From the NCBI GenBank assembly GCA_005110385.1, contig DUDT01000014.1, positions 287,328 through 351,327 on the forward strand: a DNA stretch of 64,000 nucleotides, given 5' to 3'. The notes under the pieces were generated by a model. That model had not been told where the DNA came from and did not search any database. It was given only the letters and a program-made list of their open reading frames with translations. Below, in pieces: positions 1 through 8,253 of this stretch. Position 1 is the stretch's first letter. Each line of letters begins with the position of its first letter. The DNA is from Candidatus Melainabacteria bacterium (GTDB lineage: Bacteria > Cyanobacteriota > Vampirovibrionia > LMEP-6097). Made by a program: the position numbers and the translations under genes.

Positions 1-496
1 TAAAACTGCTTCTTTATTTGAAGCTTGTACCTTTGCTTTAACAGAACTATTTCCTTTAACTGATACAGAGAAAAGAGCTATCGCTAATTATGGAAAGTTT
101 ATAGGTATGGCTTTTCAGATTATTGATGATATTTTAGATTTCACTTCAGATGAAGAAGCATTAGGGAAGCCTGCTGGTGCCGATATTCGTGAAGGACAGA
201 TTAATCTGCCTTTACTTTTTGCTTTTGAAAACCTTAAACAAAGTAATCCAGATAAATGTGCTTATGTAAAGGAACGCATTCAGCAAATACCAAATGAAAA
301 GGATAATCTGAAAATTCAGAAGACTATAAATGACTCTATTTGCATTATAGAGGAAACTGCTGGTATTGAGAGAAGCTATGAAAAAGCTATCGAGTATGTT
401 AAAGAAGCCGTTAAAGGTTTAAGCTTTTTACCAGAGTCTAAGTATAAAAATTCTTTAGTTGAACTTGCAGATTTTGTAATTAAGCGAAGTAATTAA
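1..496 (+). CDS. Polyprenyl diphosphate synthase, C-terminal part (5' truncated by window)
   Basis: Trans-prenyltransferase that elongates allylic diphosphates with isopentenyl diphosphate, usually to make quinone side chains or carotenoid precursors. The frame is open from base 2, so the ATG at 107 is an internal Met, not the start. The second Asp-rich Mg-binding motif is visible as FQIIDDILDFT, followed by KPAGADIREGQINLPLLFA, the usual continuation in long-chain (heptaprenyl/solanesyl) synthases. About 164 residues are present; the first DDxxD motif lies upstream of the window. The chain-length class (ispB/sds versus ispA type) is inferred from the Gly-Asp-Ile-Arg-Glu-Gly region and is less certain than the family. 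Confidence 0.9.
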   Translation, partial: KTASLFEACTFALTELFPLTDTEKRAIANYGKFIGMAFQIIDDILDFTSDEEALGKPAGADIREGQINLPLLFAFENLKQSNPDKCAYVKERIQQIPNEKDNLKIQKTINDSICIIEETAGIERSYEKAIEYVKEAVKGLSFLPESKYKNSLVELADFVIKRSN

Positions 497-613
497 GAAA
501 GTGATAAAAAAAGAAGTTTTTTATAACGGATTGTCAGATGTTTTAAAAGTTTCAAAATTTTAGTAATTCTCTAAAGAATTACTTCAAGGTTAAGAAATTA
601 GTGTTTATTTCTC

Positions 614-2635
614 ATGGTATTAAGTGTTATACATATTATTATGTTGACTCAGAAATCTGTCTTAAAGAGTTTGTTCCAAGTATTAGCTATTTTTTGTTTT
701 TGTTCGGTATTTTTACTGAATCTACAGCCTTGTTCAGCAGATTTTATAAAAACATCTTGTATTAGTGGTAACTGTAATCTGTCTTTATCTGTAGAAGACA
801 AGGATACTATTAAAGATTATTCACGTGAAAACGAGACGATCAACTTGCAACTTGATGCAAGAGATGTGGACGTGGATGCTAATTTTTCTAAAACTTTTAA
901 ACTTATAGCGTATGAGCAGGTAAATGGTCTAAACAATGTTCTTTCTGTTACGAACGTACTATTCCCCAAGCAGAGATTTAAAGAAAAAACTTTAAAGACG
1001 GGCATTAAAGTTAGACCTTTTCAAGGCAATAAACAGGTTTATGTTGGTTTGCATAGCAGTGCTGGTCAGCTTTTGGCTACTTTTAGATTGAATATTACAG
1101 GCTCTGGATTTTTTATCGCTAAAAATAATTTAAATAAAAATGCTTCTATTAATTTTTCGTGTCCTGATGCGACTATTACTGACTGCAATATTCAGCGATT
1201 ATTCTTTAATAAAGTTTTCTTTGAAACGAACAGAGATCAAAAAGCTAAGGATACTTATGTCGTAAAAAACACGGATAATACTTATACAGTAGAGGTTCCT
1301 TTAGTTAGTTCTCTGGGGCGTAGGCAAATTAAGAATGTCGTAAAAAATGGTGCTTTAAATACAGGAGGTTCACCAGTTCCAAATTCTACTTTGAATAATT
1401 TTGTTGAAGTTCTAAATGTCGAAGTCGTTAACCTTTTAGAAAGTGGTGAAAGAGCCATTCTTGACATGGATGAAGCTAATAGTCAATTAGAGATCGGCTT
1501 TGATAGTAATTTCCCTGTTATAAGCTTAGATAATACTGGAAATATAGGTATTATAAATGACGACCCGCAAGCAAGATTAGATATAAAAACCACTACTGGA
1601 CTGGCTCCTTTAAATTTAGCTTCTCAAGCCTTAGCGAGTCCACTAGTAAACGGTTCTTTTGAATTTGATGGAACAGAATTATATTTCACCCTAAATGAAA
1701 TTAGATATTTCGTGGTTAGAGACCCTCTTACAGCTACTATTACTCCAGCTCTTCCTCCAGCTCCTCCAGCTTTCGTAGCGACTATTCCAGATACTGATAA
1801 ACTTGCTGGGCAGCCAGCATCTTTTTATACTAATGCGACTAACCTAAATAGCGGCCTTTTAGATGCAGCTCGATTACCTACTAACTTAGGTGCTTTCAGG
1901 CTCAGAAATGTCATTCCAAATCAATCATTATTTCTTCAGGGTGCTGATAATGTAATATTTAGATCTCAAGCTGATTCTAATATTACTTTGCCAAATAAAA
2001 ATGGTACTCTCCTTACTCTTGCTGAGATTAATTTAGGAGTTGGCACTGTGACTACGGCTAAAGTCGTTAATGGAACTATACTTCCAGAGGATATTACTAA
2101 TAATAGTATTACTGGCTTAGATGTTTTAGGGGTAGATGCTAGTAAATTTACTACAGGATTATTCTCGAATGCAGTATTACCTAATTATGAAATTTCTGAA
2201 GTTAATAATTTACTTACAGAACTGAATAATCGCATTTCTAAAACTGCTGATATAGTTAATAATTTGACTTCGACTAATACTGATAAGGCTTTAAGCGCTA
2301 ATCAGGGACGAGTAATGAAAGAGTTGATTAATAATTATGCTCTTAATTATAGCTCTGTAAATCAATCTTTAGGTTCTAATGATTTAAGTTTTGATGCTTT
2401 TCACAGCGTATTTTTCAAGACACTTACCTCTAACGCTAACTTTACTGCAAGTAATTTAAAACAGGGTCACAGAGTGATTTTGCTCATGAATGGTAACTTT
2501 ATCCCTAGCTTCCCTGCTACTTTTAAATTCATTCAAGGTGCTTATGATCCTTCTAAAAGTAATATTTTAGAATTCGAAGTGGCTTCTAATACGCCGGGCT
2601 CTGAGAGGGTTTTCGTAAAAGTCCTCTCAATCTAA
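614..2635 (+). CDS. Secreted fibre-like protein of unknown function
   Basis: A 673-residue protein with an N-terminal signal peptide (basic start, then LFQVLAIFCFCSVFLLNL, cleavage near CSA). The rest is rich in Asn, Thr, Ser and Leu with few charges, as in beta-rich surface fibres. Around residues 550-575 there is NNLTSTNTDKALSANQGRVMKEL, close to the linker seen in many phage tail-fibre and receptor-binding proteins (TSTDTDKPLSAKQG). A Pro/Ala-rich stretch (PALPPAPPAF) near residue 380 may be a hinge. A later ATG at 641 would also leave the signal peptide intact; neither start has a good ribosome binding site. Probably an exported adhesin or appendage subunit; no enzymatic motif seen. Confidence 0.7.
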   Translation: MVLSVIHIIMLTQKSVLKSLFQVLAIFCFCSVFLLNLQPCSADFIKTSCISGNCNLSLSVEDKDTIKDYSRENETINLQLDARDVDVDANFSKTFKLIAYEQVNGLNNVLSVTNVLFPKQRFKEKTLKTGIKVRPFQGNKQVYVGLHSSAGQLLATFRLNITGSGFFIAKNNLNKNASINFSCPDATITDCNIQRLFFNKVFFETNRDQKAKDTYVVKNTDNTYTVEVPLVSSLGRRQIKNVVKNGALNTGGSPVPNSTLNNFVEVLNVEVVNLLESGERAILDMDEANSQLEIGFDSNFPVISLDNTGNIGIINDDPQARLDIKTTTGLAPLNLASQALASPLVNGSFEFDGTELYFTLNEIRYFVVRDPLTATITPALPPAPPAFVATIPDTDKLAGQPASFYTNATNLNSGLLDAARLPTNLGAFRLRNVIPNQSLFLQGADNVIFRSQADSNITLPNKNGTLLTLAEINLGVGTVTTAKVVNGTILPEDITNNSITGLDVLGVDASKFTTGLFSNAVLPNYEISEVNNLLTELNNRISKTADIVNNLTSTNTDKALSANQGRVMKELINNYALNYSSVNQSLGSNDLSFDAFHSVFFKTLTSNANFTASNLKQGHRVILLMNGNFIPSFPATFKFIQGAYDPSKSNILEFEVASNTPGSERVFVKVLSI

Positions 2636-2680
2636 AGAGACCGCTGCCGAGCTCCATTTTCTGCATTTTCGTCCGCCTCT
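2636..2680 (-). repeat. Palindromic element, short divergent copy
   Basis: Short copy of the dispersed palindromic element between two convergent genes. On the minus strand it reads GACGAAAATGCAGAAAATGGAG followed by CTCGGCAGCGGTC, matching the 3' half of the full element with several changes. It begins directly after the TAG stop codon of the sugar-phosphate isomerase-like gene. Confidence 0.7.
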
Positions 2681-3445
2681 CTAAAGCATGATGCCAAGCT
2701 TCTTCAAGCCTTGAGCAAAGAGATGATCACAAAATATATGCAAATTTTCTAAATGATTACTTAGTAGATAGCCTAATCCAGTATCGGGATTCTCCATCGC
2801 AGCTTTAAAAGCTTCAGTTTTTTCTTCACCGATGATGGTTATTACTATTTTGATCAGACTAGGGGTCTTAAATACGTCAGTGCCAATAGTGACAGCTTGT
2901 TTAACTCCTAGCTTGCTTGAGCTTAATTCAGCGAGTTCTACTGTGCTAATTTCTCTATTAATATAGTCTTCTCCGATAAAGGCGATATGTGCAGTGCTGG
3001 GATCTGCTCCTAGCCCAAGATATATCACTCGGGCTCCACCGCGTTGATGAATAAATCTTTCGAAATCTTCTGGATGATCAGTGTTTATCGAATAAAATCT
3101 CTCGCCTAATTTATCTATTAGATTCGGCAAGCTGTTTTTCAAGATCTCTGAAAATAGTGTGGTTTTTTTTATAAGACTAGGATTTTTTTCTTCTTCCTCT
3201 AACTCTGAAGTTTCTAAGATTATTTCATCTAAGTGTGAAACAAAGAGCTTAGGGTGAATTAAATCATCTTTAGCATAGAGTTCTTCGTTAAGCTTACTGT
3301 AAATAACTTCTTCATAAGTCGCTCCTACTGGCAGAAGCAGAAGCCCGGGTTGAGCGATATCTGCAAGTAGCTCAGTTACCAGATGATCTTCTAACTCTTT
3401 ACGAGTTGAAAAATTAGTAATTCTTTTTAAAATTTCCTCAGACAA
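2681..3445 (-). CDS. NagB/6-phosphogluconolactonase-like sugar phosphate isomerase/deaminase
   Basis: A 254-residue protein resembling the glucosamine-6-phosphate deaminase/6-phosphogluconolactonase family. Visible landmarks are an N-terminal LLLLPVGATYEEV (phosphate-loop region), KLFVSHLDEII (equivalent of the catalytic DEY/DER strand) and YLGLGADPSTAHIAFIGE near residue 145, which aligns with the G-x-G-x-D-G-H-IAFN motif but has a three-residue change between the Asp and His. That change makes the exact reaction uncertain. It lies 5 bp downstream of serA on the same strand, so the two are very likely co-transcribed. The stop codon abuts a palindromic element. No signal peptide, so cytosolic. 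Confidence 0.7.
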   Translation of the reverse strand: MSEEILKRITNFSTRKELEDHLVTELLADIAQPGLLLLPVGATYEEVIYSKLNEELYAKDDLIHPKLFVSHLDEIILETSELEEEEKNPSLIKKTTLFSEILKNSLPNLIDKLGERFYSINTDHPEDFERFIHQRGGARVIYLGLGADPSTAHIAFIGEDYINREISTVELAELSSSKLGVKQAVTIGTDVFKTPSLIKIVITIIGEEKTEAFKAAMENPDTGLGYLLSNHLENLHIFCDHLFAQGLKKLGIML

Positions 3446-3450
3446 AAGTC

Positions 3451-5040
3451 CTAGATTCCTTTTAAACGAACATATTTAGCTGTATTAATGCCTTGTATCT
3501 CACTGACTGCTTTTAGGATATCGTTAGAGATCTCAGAATCTACATTTATAACCATAACCGCAGATGCCGTGTCATCTTTACGACCAAGATTTAAAGAGCT
3601 GATGTTAATATTCGCATCCCAGAGTATTTTTGATATTTGAGCGACTTTTCCTGGTTCATCTTTATGAAAGGTAACTATAGAGTGGGAGTCTGGTTTAATA
3701 TTTACAGGAAATGAATCTATCTCAATAATAGTGGGTATATTTCCTTGAAGAACTGTTCCAGCTATGGCTTTCAAGCCAGTCTCGGTATGTAAACTAATGC
3801 GAAGTTTATCGATGTAAGCCCCAGAGTCATCTGATTTCATCTCTGAAACCTTTATACCACGCTCTTTTGCGACCATAGGTGCATTAACGAAGCTTACCCC
3901 GTCAACATTCTGCGAAAGAATACCTTTTAAAATCGCAAGCTTAAGCCCTTCGATATTTTTATCAGCAAGCTGCCCTAATGCTTCTATGTCTATCTGTTTA
4001 ATACAGCCAGAAGATAATTGAGCTATAACTGCTCCCATATGCTCAGCTAAAGGTAAATAGTGCTTAATCGCTTTTAAAAGCTCAGGCTTGAGACCAGGTA
4101 AATTCACCGCAGATCTAGCTACGCCACCAGAAAGTACGTCTCTGATTTGCTCTGCCACATCTAAGGCTACATTTATCTGTGCTTCTTTAGTACTAGCACC
4201 AAGATGCGGAGTAAGTACTACTTTATCACCACAGTCCTGTAGCGGAGATTCTTTTAAGGGTTCTTCGACGAATACATCAATCGCAGCACCACCGACTTTA
4301 CCAGAGTGAATAGCTGCTGCTAAATCAGCTTCATTAATTAAGCCACCGCGCGCGCAGTTAACAATAAAGACACCATCTTTCATGGTTTCTATAGTTTGGC
4401 TATTAATCATATTCTGTGTTTCAGGAGTTTTAGGAACATGAAGGGTTATTACATCTGCATGTTTATAAATATCGTTTAGTTCCATTTTAGTGAAACCTAG
4501 ATCCTCAGCTTTTTCTTTAGAAACAAAGGGGTCATAGCCTAGGACCTTCATCCCAAGTGCTAAAGCGACTTTTCCAACGCGCTGCCCGATTTTACCGAGT
4601 CCGATAATCCCAAGAGTACGAGAGTTAAGTTCATTCCCGACGAATTTAGATCTCTCCCATTTTTTCTGTTTAACAGAAGCATCAGCTGGAGCGATTTTGC
4701 GCATTAGTGCCATTAATAAAGCGATGGTATGTTCTGCTGCTGATACGGTATTACCTTCAGGGGAATTAACTACAATAACGCCTTTTTCAGTCGCAGAAGG
4801 AATATCTATATTATCTACTCCGACACCAGCTCTGCCGATTATTTTTAAATTCACAGCATGCTCTAAAATTTCTTTAGTAACTCTAGTCTCGGACCTGATT
4901 AGCAGAGCATCGTAATTTTTGATGCAGGATTTTAATTCTTCGTGAGTAGTACCAGGTTTGTAATCTAGCTCACAGCTGGATTTTAAAATATCTAAACCTG
5001 AGCTATCAAGTTTATCTGTAACTAAAACTTTAAGAGTCAT
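3451..5040 (-). CDS. serA: D-3-phosphoglycerate dehydrogenase
   Basis: Catalyses the first committed step of serine synthesis, oxidising 3-phosphoglycerate with NAD. At 529 residues it is the long form with an extra substrate-binding domain and a C-terminal ACT domain. The NAD site LGIIGLGKIGQ is near residue 143-152, the catalytic Arg region ARGGLINEADL and the catalytic His in LTPHLGAST are present, and the last about 75 residues (HSIVTFHKDEPGKVAQIS...) form the ACT domain expected to bind serine. Divergent from hemC across only 20 bp that contain a perfect 14-bp palindrome; followed after 5 bp by a NagB-like gene in the same orientation. Confidence 0.96.
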   Translation of the reverse strand: MTLKVLVTDKLDSSGLDILKSSCELDYKPGTTHEELKSCIKNYDALLIRSETRVTKEILEHAVNLKIIGRAGVGVDNIDIPSATEKGVIVVNSPEGNTVSAAEHTIALLMALMRKIAPADASVKQKKWERSKFVGNELNSRTLGIIGLGKIGQRVGKVALALGMKVLGYDPFVSKEKAEDLGFTKMELNDIYKHADVITLHVPKTPETQNMINSQTIETMKDGVFIVNCARGGLINEADLAAAIHSGKVGGAAIDVFVEEPLKESPLQDCGDKVVLTPHLGASTKEAQINVALDVAEQIRDVLSGGVARSAVNLPGLKPELLKAIKHYLPLAEHMGAVIAQLSSGCIKQIDIEALGQLADKNIEGLKLAILKGILSQNVDGVSFVNAPMVAKERGIKVSEMKSDDSGAYIDKLRISLHTETGLKAIAGTVLQGNIPTIIEIDSFPVNIKPDSHSIVTFHKDEPGKVAQISKILWDANINISSLNLGRKDDTASAVMVINVDSEISNDILKAVSEIQGINTAKYVRLKGI

Positions 5041-5046
5041 TTCTAG

Positions 5047-5060
5047 GCTAAAATTTTAGC
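5047..5060. promoter_or_regulatory. Bidirectional palindromic -10 shared by serA and hemC
   Basis: The 20-bp gap between serA and hemC contains the perfect palindrome GCTAAAATTTTAGC. It offers a TAAAAT hexamer on each strand. On the plus strand the hexamer is followed by 6 nt and then the hemC ATG, so transcription would start at the start codon (leaderless). On the minus strand 12 nt separate it from the serA ATG. Promoter function is inferred from sequence and spacing. Confidence 0.55.
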
Positions 5061-6077
5061 ATGCCCCAGCTTATTAAAATTGGCTCTAGGGATAGCCAGC
5101 TTGCACTATTGCAGAGCCAAATGGTTAAAACTAGGCTAGAGGAAATCTATCCAAACCTTCACTGTGAGATTATAAAAATTAAAACTCAAGGAGATAAGAT
5201 TCTTGATGTAGCTCTCTCTAAGATTGGTGATAAAGGACTTTTCGTTAAAGAATTAGAACATGAATTACTTGAAGCGACTGTGGACATAGCTGTTCACAGC
5301 ATGAAGGATATGCCAACTAAGCTCCCAGACGGACTTAAAATTAGTTCAATTTTAGAGAGAGAGGATGTACGAGATGTTATATGTTTAAGTCAAAATTATC
5401 CCGAATATACGTCCGCAAATGCAGAAATTGAAGATTACGAGCAGTCCCAAGAAAGTTTAAATAATGATAATGATTTAACTTCACAGCTTATTGCGAAATT
5501 GAATGTCGTTGCGACTTCAAGTCTAAGGCGTATTGCCCTGCTTAAAAGTTATTATCCTAAATTGAATTTTATTGATATCCGTGGAAATTTGAATACGCGG
5601 TTTCGTAAATTAGACGACTCGAGTAATGCTATGGATGCGATAGTCTTAGCAGCAGCTGGTATTAAGCGCCTTATGACAGTAGATGAAAGCTTTTCGGGTC
5701 GAATATCAGCATTCTTAAACCCAAAAGAGATTATGCCCGCAGTAGCTCAAGGAGCTTTAGCCATAGAATTTCTTGAATCCCGCACGGATATAGAAAAGCT
5801 GATAGAACCTTTGGTATATCATAAACAGGAAATGATTTTACAGATAGAGAGAAATTTTTTAAACGAATTAGAGGGAGGCTGTCAGGTACCCATAGGAATA
5901 TATTCAGAGCTAGAAAATAAAAAAACCTGCTTTCATTTTTCAGTTTCATCATTAGACGGAACTAAAACCATAAAAGACAGGCTTTCTATATTCGATTCTG
6001 AACTGACCCCTCAGTTAGGCAGATTGTTTGCTCAAAGACTCATTAAATCAGGTGCTGCAGCATTACTCAGAGGCTAA
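5061..6077 (+). CDS. hemC: Hydroxymethylbilane synthase (porphobilinogen deaminase)
   Basis: Polymerises four porphobilinogens into hydroxymethylbilane in tetrapyrrole synthesis. Recognised by KIGSRDSQLALLQSQ at the start, HSMKDMPTKLPDG near residue 80, ATSSLRRIALL, FIDIRGNLNTRFRKL and LEGGCQVPIG, whose Cys (about residue 273) carries the dipyrromethane cofactor. At 338 residues it is somewhat longer than the usual 300-315. The extra length is largely an insertion of about 35 residues around residue 112-145, whose core NAEIEDYEQS is encoded by a copy of the dispersed palindromic element. All catalytic motifs are intact, so the enzyme should be active. Start ATG lies 6 nt after a TAAAAT hexamer. 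Confidence 0.95.
   Translation: MPQLIKIGSRDSQLALLQSQMVKTRLEEIYPNLHCEIIKIKTQGDKILDVALSKIGDKGLFVKELEHELLEATVDIAVHSMKDMPTKLPDGLKISSILEREDVRDVICLSQNYPEYTSANAEIEDYEQSQESLNNDNDLTSQLIAKLNVVATSSLRRIALLKSYYPKLNFIDIRGNLNTRFRKLDDSSNAMDAIVLAAAGIKRLMTVDESFSGRISAFLNPKEIMPAVAQGALAIEFLESRTDIEKLIEPLVYHKQEMILQIERNFLNELEGGCQVPIGIYSELENKKTCFHFSVSSLDGTKTIKDRLSIFDSELTPQLGRLFAQRLIKSGAAALLRG
5411..5448 (+). repeat. Palindromic element inserted in frame in hemC
   Basis: Short element copy reading AATGCAGAAATTGAAGATTA then CGAGCAGTCC inside hemC. It encodes NAEIEDYEQS in the same strand and frame used in the other coding copies. It falls in a variable segment between the RDVICLS strand and the ATSSLRR segment of the enzyme. 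Confidence 0.8.
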
Positions 6078-6109
6078 CTAAATCCCCTTGTTTTACTGAA
6101 AACATCTAA

Positions 6110-6751
6110 TTAGACTTTACCGAGCAATCTATCATTTTGCATTTGCTTCAAATCTTCGGTAATAAAACCGAGTCTATTGATTCCCTTAAGTGCCATGAAT
6201 GGATTACTTGCGTTAGTTAAATCATCTATCACTAGAGAATTTACTCCAGTCAAGTCATCACCCTTCGCATGGCTTACTCCGACAGCTCTTTCATCTTCGC
6301 CAAAATCAAAGCTCTTATCAATAGTATTATCAAAGAAACCTTCAGCTGCGGCAAAGCCACTTAAATCACCAAAAGATGCTTCAAATGAATCAGCGACATC
6401 TAAATCATCATCAATATCTAGATCATCTGCTATTTCATGTGCATTATTTAGCATTTGTTGCTGAATGCTATGCTTTCTTAAAATTACACTTGGGCTTTCA
6501 GCTTTAATTGAAGCAGTATCTTCAACTAACTCACCTTTAGCCTCTGTAAATAATTTTACAGAATACTCATGCTTAACCTTGTTTTGCTTAATTTGATCAG
6601 CTACAGGAATTTCCTTAAACAGCTCAACTACGCCAGTTTCAGTTTTTAACACTGAGTTAGATGCGATGAAGCTAGCTATAACAGAATCTATCCCATCATC
6701 TACCTTAACGCCTAAGCCAACAGCGCCATATAGCTTGTTGTCTATATCCAT
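6110..6751 (-). CDS. Hypothetical acidic protein
   Basis: A 213-residue protein I do not recognise. It is strongly acidic in the middle (HEIADDLDIDDDLDVADSFEAS) and lacks a signal peptide or membrane segment. The start is well supported by AAGGAGATT 7 nt before the ATG, in contrast to many neighbouring genes that lack a Shine-Dalgarno. It stands alone between hemC (convergent) and the thioesterase gene (divergent). Its short N-terminal strand-rich region followed by a disordered acidic segment resembles other lineage-specific proteins in this window (25.2, 26.7 and 61.2 kb), but no sequence relationship can be claimed by eye. Confidence 0.7.
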   Translation of the reverse strand: MDIDNKLYGAVGLGVKVDDGIDSVIASFIASNSVLKTETGVVELFKEIPVADQIKQNKVKHEYSVKLFTEAKGELVEDTASIKAESPSVILRKHSIQQQMLNNAHEIADDLDIDDDLDVADSFEASFGDLSGFAAAEGFFDNTIDKSFDFGEDERAVGVSHAKGDDLTGVNSLVIDDLTNASNPFMALKGINRLGFITEDLKQMQNDRLLGKV

Positions 6752-6862
6752 AAATCAATCTCCTTAACACGCCCAGTCATAAGAACTCAAAATATTAACG
6801 ACTTATGTCGTAGTATTTAAAAGCTATTACAACTGTTAGCAAAGTATCAGAATTAGTTTAAG

Positions 6863-7351
6863 ATGAGGTTAAGCATGGTGATAGAGATCAGTCATTTAAG
6901 TGAGTTTAAAGTAAGGGATTATGAATGTGATCTTCAGGGGATAGTAAATAATGCTAATTATTTTCATTATTTAGAACAATCTCGTCATGAATTTTTACAG
7001 AGTCATGGCATTGACTTTAAATTAGCCCATGATATGGGCTTAGATCTAGTGGTCGCAAGGGCTGAAGTAGATTTCATTAAGCCACTTTTACCTAGTGATA
7101 AATTTACCATTCACTTAGAGTTCTCTAGGGAAGGGCGTTTAAGATACATTTTTGCCCAGAAGATATTTAGGTTTAAGGACTTAGAGATTCTTGAAAAGTT
7201 AAAAATGAGAGATTTTTCTCAAGCAGAATTAATACTTTCTGCGAAAATAACCTGTGCTTGCATAGATAGAAATAGGTCTAAGCCTTGTAAATTTGAGTGG
7301 CTTGAAAAAATTCTTGATGGCATTGTTGCAAATGAGTATACAGGGAACTAA
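6863..7351 (+). CDS. YbgC/4-hydroxybenzoyl-CoA-type acyl-CoA thioesterase
   Basis: A hot-dog fold thioesterase of 162 residues that hydrolyses acyl-CoA or acyl-ACP thioesters. The family signature is clear in VRDYECDLQGIVNNANYFHYLEQSRHEFL (residues about 16-45), where the Asp in CDLQGIVNNANY is the catalytic acid. The continuation VARAEVDFIKPLLPSD is also typical. An internal ATG at 6875 (MVIEIS) is a possible alternative start. Convergent with the transglycosylase-like gene, with the last 4 nt overlapping. Together with the acyl-CoA dehydrogenase and thiolase in the window it points to fatty-acid or acyl-CoA metabolism. Confidence 0.85.
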   Translation: MRLSMVIEISHLSEFKVRDYECDLQGIVNNANYFHYLEQSRHEFLQSHGIDFKLAHDMGLDLVVARAEVDFIKPLLPSDKFTIHLEFSREGRLRYIFAQKIFRFKDLEILEKLKMRDFSQAELILSAKITCACIDRNRSKPCKFEWLEKILDGIVANEYTGN

Positions 7352-8253
7352 CTTGGGTTATTAGGAATTTCAGTATCGTTAATCTGTTGTAAACGACGAT
7401 TTATTTTAGAAGAATATCTGTGCCCAACCGGTCCGACACTGTTATAAGCAGATTCACCTACCATCTGCACGTAACGTGCAGCAGCCATGGCTTGATATGG
7501 ATAGGTCGCATCGCCACCTTTAATTAACTCCCAGTTAAAGCCCATTGATTTAGCAGTAGATTCTTTAAATTGACCTATGCCCCTTTCCCCAGCTTGCCCA
7601 ATCGTCTTAGGATCAAAGCGAGACTCAGTATAAAGCTGCACTAAAAAGCGTTTCGGATTTATATTATACTGTATAGCTGTCGCCCAAAGAGCTTCAAGTG
7701 TTTCATAGGTAGTGTACCCAGGTGCACTACCCACTCTAATTCCATTTTCTTTCGCATTTATGAAATAATACTGTGCTTTATCTAGCCAGATTTTATCCTG
7801 CAAGGATAAATTAGGCTTGCGAATATTCTGCTCCATGAAATCAACTTCAGTACCAACTATATTTACGACATAAGCATTTTTTTCTTGAGCGATTTCATCC
7901 TTTTCTTGTTCTTTTTGGGCTTTTTCTAAGGCTTTCTGCTCTTTGAGTAAGCGTTCCTTCTCTTTCTTTTCCTCTCGAAGTTCTCTCCAAGATTTAGGAG
8001 CCTCTTCTTTTTTGCCGTATTTCGATAGAGTGCTCTCGGGCTTTAATGGATCAGAATCTATTATTAAAACAGGGGTTTCAGTTTTAGAATTTTTATTTTT
8101 TTCTACACTAAAGCGAACTTTTTTATTCGTTTTGTTTTGTGCTTCAGTTTCATCAGGGTTGTAATAGTGTATGCCACCTATACTTTTTTCTGAATTGTAA
8201 ATAATTCCATGAGACTTTGCAGTATTACTATCAGCTGGCGCGTTATAAACCAT
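7348..8253 (-). CDS. Lytic transglycosylase-like protein (SLT domain) with disordered N-terminus
   Basis: The last about 130 residues of this 301-residue protein look like a soluble lytic transglycosylase domain cleaving peptidoglycan: FLVQLYTESRFDPKTIGQAGERGIGQFKE contains the catalytic Glu in the ES motif and the GIGQF segment; AMAAARYVQ follows. Residues 1-160 are Lys/Glu/Asn rich, with a coiled-coil-like run (REEKKEKERLLKEQKALEKA). There is no signal peptide, which is unusual for a cell-wall enzyme and suggests a non-Sec export route or release by another means. The start overlaps the end of the acyl-CoA dehydrogenase gene by 11 nt, so the two are probably co-transcribed. Confidence 0.75.
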   Translation of the reverse strand: MVYNAPADSNTAKSHGIIYNSEKSIGGIHYYNPDETEAQNKTNKKVRFSVEKNKNSKTETPVLIIDSDPLKPESTLSKYGKKEEAPKSWRELREEKKEKERLLKEQKALEKAQKEQEKDEIAQEKNAYVVNIVGTEVDFMEQNIRKPNLSLQDKIWLDKAQYYFINAKENGIRVGSAPGYTTYETLEALWATAIQYNINPKRFLVQLYTESRFDPKTIGQAGERGIGQFKESTAKSMGFNWELIKGGDATYPYQAMAAARYVQMVGESAYNSVGPVGHRYSSKINRRLQQINDTEIPNNPS

